In this document: in pieces, positions 35,119-42,435 of the stretch | How positions within the stretch are numbered: the first letter of the stretch is position 1 | Layout: the number at the start of each line of letters is the position of its first letter | NCBI GenBank assembly: GCA_030833665.1 | Contig: JAURGT010000013.1 | Location: forward strand, 1 to 42,435 | From: Miltoncostaeales bacterium | GTDB lineage: Bacteria; Actinomycetota; Thermoleophilia; Miltoncostaeales; Miltoncostaeaceae | Length of the DNA stretch: 42,435 nucleotides | Direction: 5' to 3' | The notes under the pieces: model-generated | The model's database searches: none | Told to the model about the DNA's origin: nothing | What the model saw: the letters and a program-made list of their open reading frames with translations, nothing else | Translations under genes and position numbers: made by a program

Positions 35119-36096
35119 ATGCGACCTACAGCCACGGAACACCCCCGACGACGGGGCTGTGGCGGAAAGGGAGCCAGGATCATCGACCGCACCGGAAAAA
35201 CCCCGCACGTCCGCACGAGCCCGCTTCGCAAGGCGGCCGGCTTCGTCGCGCTGCTTGCGCTTGGCCTCGCCGCCCCGGCCCTGGTGGCGTCCCCGATGCC
35301 CGAGCAACTGCCGGGCGGTGGTCCGAGCGTCGCTCCGGATGGATCGGGCCTGCCGGGCCAGCCCGTGGCTCCCGCCCCTGCGCCGGTTCCGCCCGCCGCG
35401 CCCGCCGCGCCCGCTGCGCCGGCCACCCAGCCGGCCGTCGCCCTGCGCCCGGGAACCCGCGGCAAAGACGTCAAGGCGCTGCAGCGCAAGTTGCGCGTGC
35501 GGGGCATCAAGGTTCCGGTCGATGGCAAGTATGGCGCCCGTACGCGCGCCGGCGTGCGCATCCTGCAGCGCAAGCTGAAGATGAAGGCCACGGGCATCGC
35601 CAACGCGGCGCTGCTCGCCAAGCTTGGCCTGAAGGTCCGCGCGGTGGCCAGCGACCCGGCCACCCTCACGGCGGCGCGCTACCTCAAGGTGTTCCCGGTG
35701 GTCGGCGAGTACTCCTATGAGGACGACTTCGGCGATCCGCGCGGCCAGGGTGCCCATCAGGGCAACGACATCATCGGCACCGTGGGCATGCAACTCGTGA
35801 GTTGCGTCGACGGCACGATCTCGCGCCTCACCCGCGAGGAGACCGGCCTCGGCGGCATCTGGATCTGGATCGTCGACGGCCAGGGCAACGAGTACTACTA
35901 CGCGCACATGGCGTCGATCTCGCCCGAGCTCAAGGCCGGGTCCAAGGTGACTGCCGGCCAGTTCGTGGGCACCATGGGCATGACGGGCGACGCCCGCGGC
36001 ACCATTCCGCACCTGCACTTCGAGGTCCGGCCCAACGGCGGCGGGTCGATCAACCCCTTCGCCGAGCTTCGCGCGGTCGATCCCAAGCGCACGTAG
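35119..36096 (+). CDS. Secreted M23 metallopeptidase with peptidoglycan-binding domain
   Basis: 325 residues if ATG 35119 is used. After a basic N-region a hydrophobic signal segment (FVALLALGLAAPALVA, about 43-58) and a Pro/Ala-rich linker lead to a type-1 peptidoglycan-binding domain (RGKDVKALQRKLR to ALLAKLGL) and a LytM/M23 domain. Zinc ligands are in AHQGNDI and PHLHFEVR. It should cut peptide cross-links in the wall. The start is uncertain: ATG 35119 has no ribosome site and lies in a potential stem, while GGAAAGG at 35164-35170 sits eight bases before an in-frame ATC (35179) that would give a better signal peptide. Its promoter is strong and flanked by palindromes. Confidence 0.85.
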   Translation: MRPTATEHPRRRGCGGKGARIIDRTGKTPHVRTSPLRKAAGFVALLALGLAAPALVASPMPEQLPGGGPSVAPDGSGLPGQPVAPAPAPVPPAAPAAPAAPATQPAVALRPGTRGKDVKALQRKLRVRGIKVPVDGKYGARTRAGVRILQRKLKMKATGIANAALLAKLGLKVRAVASDPATLTAARYLKVFPVVGEYSYEDDFGDPRGQGAHQGNDIIGTVGMQLVSCVDGTISRLTREETGLGGIWIWIVDGQGNEYYYAHMASISPELKAGSKVTAGQFVGTMGMTGDARGTIPHLHFEVRPNGGGSINPFAELRAVDPKRT

Positions 36097-36164
36097 CGAA
36101 CTCGCAACACCGGGCGGGCCGCGCGCCATAGGACTGCGCCCCCGGCCGTCGAATCCGCATCCTC

Positions 36165-37367
36165 GTGACCCGGATTCCCAGATATGCGGCCGTGGCGGCT
36201 CTCATCGCCGCCGGCGCGGTGGCCATTCCCGGCGCGCTCAGCGGCACCGGCATCACCGAGCGCAAGCAGGCCGTCGACCAGAGGCTCTACAGCGCGGAGG
36301 CGCGGCTGCTGGCGGTGATCAACCGCCAGGTGGTGCTCACCTCCGACGTCGCCACCATCAACGCCCGGCTTCGTGACGTGAACCGGCGCCTGAAGCCGCT
36401 CGCCGCGCAACGTCACGCCGCGGCATCCGCTCATCGGATGGCGCTGGGCACGCTGGCGCAGGTGAACCGCGACCTGTCGTTCCAGCGCAATCAGCTGGAG
36501 ATCGCCACGGGGCGACTCAAGCTGCAGCGCCACGCGCTCATGGAGCGCCTGCGCGAGATCTACCGCACCGAGGATGACGACCCGCTGCTGGGGCTGCTGC
36601 AGGGCGGGAGCCTTGCCGAGCTCGCGGGCGCGCGGTCGAGCGTGGAGCGCGCCACCGATGGCGATCGCGACATGATCTCGGCGGTGGCGCGCTACCGGAA
36701 CCTCACCCGTGCCACGGCCGCCCGCATCGCCGTGCTGCAGGAGCGCGCGGCCGCGGCAGAGGACCGCGCCGCCGAACGCGCGCGCGCGGCGAAGGCCGCG
36801 GCCCACGCTCTCGACGTGGAGCAGCGCGTGCTGCGACGCACCAGGAAGGTGCGCGCGCGCATGCTCGCGGCGATTCGCGTGGACCGTGACCACATCGAGG
36901 ACGACACCAAGGAGCTGCGCGAGCAGTCGTTCGCGCTTGCGCGACGCATCGCCGAGATCCAGGGCGTGCCCTACGCGGAGCCATCGGACATCACGCCGTC
37001 GGCCGCCGGCTTCACGTGGCCGACGTCCGGCGAGCTCACATCGGGCTTCGGTCCTCGGTGGGGGCGCATGCACCAGGGCATCGACATCGCCGCGCCGACC
37101 GGGCGACCCATCACCGCGGCGAAGTCGGGCAAGGTCATCGTGGCCGGCCCGTCCGGCGGGTACGGCAACCTGGTGGTCATCGACCACGGGGGCGGTCTCT
37201 CCACGGCGTATGCGCACCAGAGCCGCATCGCCGTGGGCGCGGGCGACCCGGTGACGCAGGGCGGCGTGATCGGCTACGTGGGCAGCACCGGGCATTCCAC
37301 CGGCCCGCACCTGCACTTCGAGGTGCGGGTGAACGGCGCGGCCCAGAACCCGCTGCCGTACCTGTAG
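36165..37367 (+). CDS. Secreted coiled-coil M23 peptidase (EnvC/NlpD-like)
   Basis: 400 residues from GTG 36165. A signal peptide or anchor (about 6-26), then a long helical coiled coil (about 33-270) rich in Arg/Ala/Glu, and a C-terminal LytM/M23 domain (about 285-400). The zinc-site motifs MHQGIDIAAPTG and GPHLHFEVR are intact, so it is probably an active endopeptidase rather than a degenerate activator like EnvC. The coiled coil resembles proteins controlled by the FtsEX division complex. That role is inference. It follows the other M23 gene by 68 bases on the same strand and may be co-transcribed. Confidence 0.9.
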   Translation: MTRIPRYAAVAALIAAGAVAIPGALSGTGITERKQAVDQRLYSAEARLLAVINRQVVLTSDVATINARLRDVNRRLKPLAAQRHAAASAHRMALGTLAQVNRDLSFQRNQLEIATGRLKLQRHALMERLREIYRTEDDDPLLGLLQGGSLAELAGARSSVERATDGDRDMISAVARYRNLTRATAARIAVLQERAAAAEDRAAERARAAKAAAHALDVEQRVLRRTRKVRARMLAAIRVDRDHIEDDTKELREQSFALARRIAEIQGVPYAEPSDITPSAAGFTWPTSGELTSGFGPRWGRMHQGIDIAAPTGRPITAAKSGKVIVAGPSGGYGNLVVIDHGGGLSTAYAHQSRIAVGAGDPVTQGGVIGYVGSTGHSTGPHLHFEVRVNGAAQNPLPYL

Positions 37368-37401
37368 CCCGCCACCGGCGACAGTCACGCCGCGCCGCCC
37401 G

Positions 37402-37416
37402 CGGTGAGAGTCACCG
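37402..37416 (+). promoter_or_regulatory. Palindrome CGGTGA-3-TCACCG at the argG -35 position
   Basis: Perfect 6-bp arms around GAG, ending 16 bases before the putative -10. It does not resemble the classical ArgR box. Confidence 0.35.
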
Positions 37417-37432
37417 GCGGTTGGGGGCTGTC

Positions 37433-37438
37433 TACACT
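37433..37438 (+). promoter_or_regulatory. Putative -10 TACACT for argG
   Basis: TACACT lies 38 bases before the argG start, leaving a leader of about 32 bases that contains AAGGA. Confidence 0.45.
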
Positions 37439-37476
37439 CAGGCGGTCCGCTGACACGACATGAAGGACGTCGCGCG

Positions 37477-38739
37477 TTGTCCCAGATGCAGCCCGCCCCG
37501 CAGACCGCCCAGTACCTGGCCCAGCCCCATGAGGTGCACCGCGTGGTGCTCCTGTACTCGGGCGGCCTCGACACATCGGTGATGCTCAAGTGGATCCAGG
37601 ACGAGTACGACGCCGAGGTGGTTGCGCTCTGCATCAACCTGGGCCAGCCTGAGGACGACTTCACGGAGATCCTCGAGAAGGCCGTTGACCTCGGGGCCGT
37701 GGAGAGCCTCGTCATCGACGCCCGCGAGGAGTTCGCGCGCGACTACGTGGCGCCGGCGATCAGGGCCAATGCCCGCTACCAGGGCGGATACCCTCTGTTC
37801 ACCTCGCTCGGGCGTCCGCTCATCGCGAAGCTGGCCGTTCAGGAGGCCCGCCGCCATGGCTGCGACACCATCGCGCACGGCTGCACGGGCAAGGGCAACG
37901 ACCAGGTGCGCATCGAGGCCACCATCGCAACGCTCGCGCCCGAGATCAAGATCATCGCGCCGGTGCGCGAGTGGCAGATGGGGCGCGACGAGGAGATCGC
38001 CTACGCGCAGGAGCACGGCATCCCCGTGTCGTCCAGCGTGGAGCGCCCCTACTCGATCGACGACAACCTCTGGGGGCGCTCGAGCGAGGGCGGCATCATC
38101 GAGGACCTCACCGCGGCGATCCCCGACGACGTCTTCCAGCTCGTCACCCCGCCCACGAAGGCGCCCGATTCCCCCGAGGACATCATCATCTCGTTCCGTG
38201 ACGGCCTCCCCGTGAGCCTGAACGAGGTGGAGATGCCGTTGCACGAGATCATCCCGGCCATCGCGGAGCACGCCTGCCGAAATGGCGTCGGCATCATGGA
38301 TCACATCGAGGACCGCGTCGTGGGCCTCAAGGTGCGCGACGTCTACGAGGTGCCGGCGGCCACGGTGATCCTCGAGGCCCACAAGGAGCTCGAGAAGCTC
38401 GTGTGCACCGGTCGCCAGAACGCGCTGAAGCCGAACCTGGACCTGCTCTGGGCGCAGCTGGCCTACGAGGGCCTCTGGTACGAGCCGCTGATGAAGGACC
38501 TCAACGCCTTCATGGACCACGTGAACCGCAAGGTGGAGGGCACCGTGACCGTGCGCCTCTACAAGGGCTCCGCCACGGTCATCACGCGCGACTCCCCGCT
38601 GGCTCTCTACGACCGCACCCTCGCCACGTTCGATGCCGACCCGAGCTTCTCGCAGAATGCCAGCCCGGGCTTCATCGAGCTCTTCAGCCTGCAGAGCCGC
38701 ATGGCCCACCAGATCGAAGAGGCGCGCGACCTGGGCTAA
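37477..38739 (+). CDS. argG: Argininosuccinate synthase
   Basis: 420 residues. Condenses citrulline and aspartate with ATP in arginine biosynthesis. The PP-loop is LLYSGGLDTS (about 24-33), with HGCTGKGNDQVR and EWQMGRDEEI further on. A TTG start at 37477 is chosen because AAGGA (37463-37467) precedes it at nine bases. The nearby ATG at 37486 would be 18 bases away, too far. The last codons and stop are copied 43 bases downstream as part of a repeat structure. No other arg biosynthesis gene is adjacent. Confidence 0.95.
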   Translation: MSQMQPAPQTAQYLAQPHEVHRVVLLYSGGLDTSVMLKWIQDEYDAEVVALCINLGQPEDDFTEILEKAVDLGAVESLVIDAREEFARDYVAPAIRANARYQGGYPLFTSLGRPLIAKLAVQEARRHGCDTIAHGCTGKGNDQVRIEATIATLAPEIKIIAPVREWQMGRDEEIAYAQEHGIPVSSSVERPYSIDDNLWGRSSEGGIIEDLTAAIPDDVFQLVTPPTKAPDSPEDIIISFRDGLPVSLNEVEMPLHEIIPAIAEHACRNGVGIMDHIEDRVVGLKVRDVYEVPAATVILEAHKELEKLVCTGRQNALKPNLDLLWAQLAYEGLWYEPLMKDLNAFMDHVNRKVEGTVTVRLYKGSATVITRDSPLALYDRTLATFDADPSFSQNASPGFIELFSLQSRMAHQIEEARDLG

Positions 38740-38808
38740 CCCCGGTGTCAGGCACTTAACCGGGGCGCGCGACCTGGGCTAACCCCGGTTAAGTGCCTGA
38801 CACCGGGG
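38740..38808. repeat. REP-like pair: two exact 26-base inverted copies between argG and dnaE
   Basis: The unit at 38740-38765 is repeated as its exact reverse complement at 38783-38808, with a 17-base spacer. Each unit has 7-bp terminal arms (CCCCGGT/ACCGGGG) around a core reading GTGTCAGGCAC or its complement, so it folds alone, and the two together form a 26-bp stem. The spacer and flanks copy the argG 3' end: 38721-38746 equals 38764-38789. The element starts directly after the argG stop and ends 22 bases before the dnaE -10. It could act as a bidirectional terminator. Confidence 0.9.
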
Positions 38809-38830
38809 TCGGGGCGTCGGGCGGGCGCGG

Positions 38831-38836
38831 TAGGTT
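38831..38836 (+). promoter_or_regulatory. Putative -10 TAGGTT for dnaE
   Basis: TAGGTT ends six bases before the GTG at 38843. The -35 position (about 38808-38813) coincides with the edge of the repeat. Confidence 0.45.
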
Positions 38837-38842
38837 TGCGGG

Positions 38843-41800
38843 GTGAGCAGCAGCACACCATTCGCGCACCTGCATGTGCACTCGGATTACTCGATCCTCG
38901 ACGGCGCGTGCAAGATCCCGCGGCTGCTCGACCGGGTGGAGGAGCTCGGCCAGGGTGCCGTGGCGCTCACCGACCACGGCGTGATGAGCGGCGCGGTGGA
39001 GCTCTACCGCGAGGCCAGCAAGCGGGGCATCACGCCCATCGTCGGGCTCGAGGCCTACGTGGTGCCCGATCACCGCGAGCGCCCCGGTCGCGAGCGGCGC
39101 AACCACCTCACGCTGCTCGCCGAGAACACCGAGGGCTACTACAACCTCATCCGCCTCTGCTCGGCCGGGTACCTCGACGGTTACCACCGCCGTCCGCGCA
39201 TCGATCACGAGCTCATGGCCCGCCACGCCGACGGCATCATCGTGCTCTCGGGCTGCCTGTCCGGAACGATCTGCTCGCGCCTCGCCGATGAGGACCTCAC
39301 GGGAGCCCGCGAGGAACTCGACACCCTCTGCCAGATCTTCGGGCCCGAGGACGTCTACCTCGAGCTCCAAGACTCGGGCATCGCCTCGCAGAAGCGCATC
39401 AACCAGCACCTCGGCACGCTGGCCAAGGAGACCGGTCGCACGCTCGTGGCCACGGGCGACGTGCACTACGTGTGCCATCAGGACGCAGAGAGCCACGAGG
39501 CCCTGCTGGCCATCCAGACGCGCGACGTGCTGTCGAACCCCAACCGGTTCAAGTTCGACACGCAGGAGTTCTTCATCAAGAGCGCCGACGAGATGCTGCA
39601 GGCGCTGCCGGACTTCCCCGATTCGATCCCGGCCACCATCGAGGTGGCCGATCGCTGCTCCGGCCTCGACCTGCCGCTCGGCGACATCAAGCTGCCGGTG
39701 TTCCCGGTGCCCACCGGCGAGACCGATGACGCCTACCTCGAGGCGCTGTGCCGCGAGGGCCTCGATCGACGGTACGGCGCCGGGCAGTGGCCGGCCGACG
39801 CCGAGGACCGCCTGCGCTTCGAGCTCAACACGATCCAGGAGATGGGCTTCTCGTCGTACTTCCTCATCGTGTGGGACTACATCAAGTGGGCGCGTGACAA
39901 CGGCGTGGCGGTGGGTCCGGGCCGCGGTTCGGCCGCCGGGTCGCTGGTGGCGTTCTCACTCCGCATCACCGACCTCGACCCGCTCGAGCACGGCCTGCTC
40001 TTCGAGCGCTTCCTCAATCCCGGCCGCAAGTCGATGCCCGACATCGACACCGACTTCTCGGTGGGCGGGCGCGACCGCGTGGTGGCGTACGTCACCGAGA
40101 AGTACGGCAGCGACGCCGTGGCGCGCATCGGCACGTTCGGCAAGCTGCTGGCGCGTGCCGTGGTGCGCGACTCCGGGCGCGTGCTGGGCATCTCATACGG
40201 CCAGGTGGACCGCATCGCCAAGCTCGTGCCGGAGAAGCTTGGCATCAAGCTCGAGGAGGCCGCGGCCCCGGGCACCGAGCTCGCCGCCGCCATGGAGGCC
40301 GACGAGAGCGCCAGGCGCGTGGTCGAGGTGGCCCGCCCGCTCGAGGGCCTGGTGCGCAACGAGGGCGTGCACGCCGCCGGGGTTGTGATCGCCCCGGGGG
40401 CTGTTACCGACTACCTGCCGGTGCGCGTGGACGACCAGGGGGCCGTGGTCACGCAGGTCCCCGACCACGACGTCGAGGCCCTCGGCCTGCTGAAGATGGA
40501 CTTCCTCGGCCTGCGCAACCTGGACATCATCCAGGATGCCCTGCGCCTGGTGCGGGCGAGCACGGGGGAGGACCTCGACATCGAGGCCATCCCCATGGAT
40601 GATCCCGCCACCTACCGAATGCTCGCGAAGGGCGACGCCCTCGGCGTGTTCCAGTTCGAGTCGTCCGGCATGCGCGATGCCCTGCGCGAGGTGCGCCCCA
40701 CCGAGTTCGCCGACCTGGTGGCCCTGGTCGCCCTCTACCGGCCGGGCCCAATGGCGTTCATCCCCACCTACGCCAAGAACAAGCGCGACCCCAGCCGCGT
40801 GAGGTTCGCCGACGCGCGGCTCGCGCCCATCACGGGGCCCACGTACTCCGTGGCGGTGTACCAGGAGCAGCTCATGCAGATCTCGCGCGCGATCGCCGGC
40901 TTCTCGCCCGCTCGCGCGGATGACCTGCGGAAGGCCGTGGGCAAGAAGGACAAGGAGCTCATGGCGTCGCTGCGCGACGAGTTCGTGCAGGGCTGCCTTG
41001 ACTCCGGCACCGATGCGCAGGTGGCCGAGGACCTCTGGGGGCTCTGCGAGGCGGCCGGCGACTACTCGTTCAACAAGTCGCACGCCGCCTGCTACGCGCT
41101 GCTGGCCTACCGCACCGCCTACCTCAAGGCCAAGCACCCGGCCGAGTACATGGCCGCCGTGCTCACCTCGGTGATGGATACCAAGGATCGCGTGCCGTTC
41201 TATGTCGCCGCCTCCTCCGACATGGGCATCGAGGTGCTGCCGCCAGACGTCAACCAGTCGGAGTCCGGCTTCGCGGTGACGGGGGACCGGGAGATCCGGT
41301 TCGGCCTGACCGCCGTGAAGGGCGTGGGGGAGAACGCCGTGCACGCGCTCATCGAGGAGCGCGCGTCGGGCGGGCCGTATACCTCGATCTGGGACTTCTG
41401 CCGCCGCATCGACCCCGCGCAGCTCAACAAGCGCGCGCTCGAGAGCCTCATTCGCGGAGGAGCCCTCGACTGCACCGGCGCCACGCGCGCCGGCATGCTC
41501 GACGCCCTTCCGGCGGCAATGGCGCAGGCCGCCAAGCGCCGTACGGACCAGGCGGCGGGGCAGGAGTCGCTGTTCGGACTCCTCGAGGACGCCGCCGGGG
41601 GATCGCTTGAGGCCGACCCCCCCATCACCATCCCCGAGATGGACAAGGACGAGCTGCTGGCCGGCGAGAAGGAGGCCATCGGCCTCTACGTGTCGAGCCA
41701 CCCCCTCGCCGACTGCCGCCGCCAGCTGCGGCGCCTCACCTCGGTGACGCTCGGCGAGGTCGGGAACTGCGCGGACGGCCAGTCGGTCACGCTGGGCGGG

Positions 41801-42274
41801 CTGGTGGGGGCCGTGAAGAACATCACCACCAAGCGCGGGGAGCCCATGGCGTTCGTGCGCCTCGACGACCTGGAGGGGTCGATCGAGGTCGTAGTGGTGC
41901 CGCAGGTGCTCACCGTCGCGCGGGAGTTCCTCGCCGAGGACTGCCTCGTGCTCATCAACGGGCGGGTCGACCAGAAGGGCGAGGGCGAGACCAAGTTCGT
42001 GGCGCAGGCCGTCGAGCCATTCGTGCCCGACCCGGCCGACGAGGAGGACCGCCTGCTCCTCGAGGTGGAGGCATCGCGGTTCGCCAGCGCCGACATGGAC
42101 ATGCTGAAGAAGCTCTTCAGCGACCACCCCGGTGACGCCTGCGTCATCGTCGCGCTGCGCACCCCCGAGGGAGAGAAGCGCATCCGCCTCGGCAACGAGT
42201 ACCAGGTGGACCCCGGCGATCGGGGCCTGCTCGCGTCGCTGAAGAGCATGTTCGGCGAGCGCGCGGTCGCTTGA
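38843..42274 (+). CDS. dnaE: DNA polymerase III alpha subunit
   Basis: 1143 residues, GTG start. Replicative C-family polymerase, DnaE1 type by length and domain order. The N-terminal PHP domain (about 5-270) has HLHVHSDYSILDGA, LTDHGV and TGDVHY. The polymerase core carries the catalytic Asp pair in MPDIDTDF (about 400) and the third Asp in KMDFLGLRNLD (about 555), plus FNKSHAACYALLAYRTAYLK. Helix-hairpin-helix, OB-fold (VTLGGLVGAVKNITT, near 985) and C-terminal tau-binding regions follow. In the PHP domain ELQD is followed by Ser where His is common. Transcribed from a leaderless-type start just after the REP-like element. Confidence 0.97.
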   Translation: MSSSTPFAHLHVHSDYSILDGACKIPRLLDRVEELGQGAVALTDHGVMSGAVELYREASKRGITPIVGLEAYVVPDHRERPGRERRNHLTLLAENTEGYYNLIRLCSAGYLDGYHRRPRIDHELMARHADGIIVLSGCLSGTICSRLADEDLTGAREELDTLCQIFGPEDVYLELQDSGIASQKRINQHLGTLAKETGRTLVATGDVHYVCHQDAESHEALLAIQTRDVLSNPNRFKFDTQEFFIKSADEMLQALPDFPDSIPATIEVADRCSGLDLPLGDIKLPVFPVPTGETDDAYLEALCREGLDRRYGAGQWPADAEDRLRFELNTIQEMGFSSYFLIVWDYIKWARDNGVAVGPGRGSAAGSLVAFSLRITDLDPLEHGLLFERFLNPGRKSMPDIDTDFSVGGRDRVVAYVTEKYGSDAVARIGTFGKLLARAVVRDSGRVLGISYGQVDRIAKLVPEKLGIKLEEAAAPGTELAAAMEADESARRVVEVARPLEGLVRNEGVHAAGVVIAPGAVTDYLPVRVDDQGAVVTQVPDHDVEALGLLKMDFLGLRNLDIIQDALRLVRASTGEDLDIEAIPMDDPATYRMLAKGDALGVFQFESSGMRDALREVRPTEFADLVALVALYRPGPMAFIPTYAKNKRDPSRVRFADARLAPITGPTYSVAVYQEQLMQISRAIAGFSPARADDLRKAVGKKDKELMASLRDEFVQGCLDSGTDAQVAEDLWGLCEAAGDYSFNKSHAACYALLAYRTAYLKAKHPAEYMAAVLTSVMDTKDRVPFYVAASSDMGIEVLPPDVNQSESGFAVTGDREIRFGLTAVKGVGENAVHALIEERASGGPYTSIWDFCRRIDPAQLNKRALESLIRGGALDCTGATRAGMLDALPAAMAQAAKRRTDQAAGQESLFGLLEDAAGGSLEADPPITIPEMDKDELLAGEKEAIGLYVSSHPLADCRRQLRRLTSVTLGEVGNCADGQSVTLGGLVGAVKNITTKRGEPMAFVRLDDLEGSIEVVVVPQVLTVAREFLAEDCLVLINGRVDQKGEGETKFVAQAVEPFVPDPADEEDRLLLEVEASRFASADMDMLKKLFSDHPGDACVIVALRTPEGEKRIRLGNEYQVDPGDRGLLASLKSMFGERAVA

Positions 42275-42305
42275 TCGCCGCTCGCGGCCCCGCTTCACTG
42301 GTGGG

Positions 42306-42435
42306 GTGAGCGAACCTCCTCAGCACGGCTCGTGCCGTGCGTGCCCGGTGCGGTGCGAGCGCGTGGTCTACCCCGCGCACTGCGTGCAGATCGAGTGCCC
42401 GCGCCTCTATGCCCACGAGCAGGACGGCGTGCGCT
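42306..42435 (+). CDS. Cys-rich protein of unknown function, 3'-truncated by the window edge
   Basis: A GTG at 42306 opens a frame that runs without a stop to the window end (43 codons). Five Cys at 10, 13, 17, 26 and 31 (CRACPVRCERVVYP, then CVQIECPRLY) suggest a small metal- or iron-sulfur-binding domain. It lies 31 bases past dnaE on the same strand. No Shine-Dalgarno sequence or clear TAnnnT hexamer is visible. The frame is supported mainly by its regular Cys spacing and codon bias. Confidence 0.55.
   Translation, partial: MSEPPQHGSCRACPVRCERVVYPAHCVQIECPRLYAHEQDGVR

Noticed and set aside
35069-35180. A ydaO-type c-di-AMP riboswitch before the M23 gene
   Set aside because: The gene class fits, but the conserved 3' segment I associate with this family (a GACAGCUxACCUCG-like stretch) is not seen. 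Left as an unassigned structured leader.
35395-35440. Tandem GCGCCCGCC-like repeats in the first M23 gene
   Set aside because: They encode the Pro/Ala linker between signal peptide and binding domain and need no other explanation.
42275-42305. A terminator or promoter between dnaE and the Cys-rich gene
   Set aside because: No stable hairpin with T-run and no TAnnnT hexamer at a useful distance could be found in the 31 bases.

Overview
The window is a GC-rich (roughly 70 %, judged by eye), gene-dense stretch of a bacterial chromosome, most likely an actinobacterium and plausibly of the class Thermoleophilia. Reasons: the uvrC-rapZ-yvcK block followed by gap-pgk-tpiA, DUF2510 and DUF7144 membrane proteins, TadE-like proteins, a Cys-type CcmE, many GTG starts and heavy G/C third-position bias. 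The class is inferred, not shown. No phage genes, insertion sequences, CRISPR array or replication origin were seen. No gap between genes exceeds 300 bases.

Layout. 1-5630: a possible acquired patch with a 5'-truncated secreted protein and a large secreted RHS/YD-repeat protein with an unrecognised C-terminal tip, closed by a nested hairpin. 5694-8152: a small four-helix membrane protein, then three overlapping genes (two TadE-like and one TadG-like protein fused to two peptidoglycan-hydrolase domains). 8342-12113: uvrC, rapZ, yvcK. whiA, which usually follows yvcK in Gram-positives, is absent. Two membrane-protein genes with their own terminators fill the space (12317-13498). 13617-18080: a glycolytic operon gap-pgk-tpiA-gpmI with 1-4 base overlaps, then a DUF2510 protein and an AhpD-like protein. 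18986-21137 (minus): metallophosphoesterase, a cysteine-desulfurase-like protein lacking its PLP lysine, and a TusA-like protein, divergent from rlmH-argS. 23367-25994: a dirigent/allene-oxide-cyclase-like lipoprotein, tRNA-Gly(CCC), a GH73-type hydrolase and an alpha/beta hydrolase. 25991-30341: a lipid-modification locus with a fatty-acid desaturase (minus) divergent from a flavoprotein and a DUF1365-CFA-synthase fusion. 30338-31074 (minus): msrB and a small membrane protein. 31159-34894: cytochrome c maturation genes ccmE-ccmF-ccmI-like plus a lipoprotein. 35119-37367: two M23 peptidases. 37477-42274: argG, a REP-like inverted repeat and dnaE, then the start of a Cys-rich protein.

Working together: central glycolysis, DNA repair and replication (uvrC, dnaE), arginine metabolism (argS, argG), cell-wall remodelling (four peptidoglycan hydrolases at three sites), membrane-lipid modification and c-type cytochrome assembly. 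A recurrent regulatory pattern is a TAnnnT hexamer ending 6-9 bases before the start codon, without a Shine-Dalgarno sequence, at fourteen genes. This is what leaderless transcription would produce. Three of these hexamers overlap the TAG stop of the preceding gene, and one pair (21145-21151) is nearly palindromic and serves two divergent genes.
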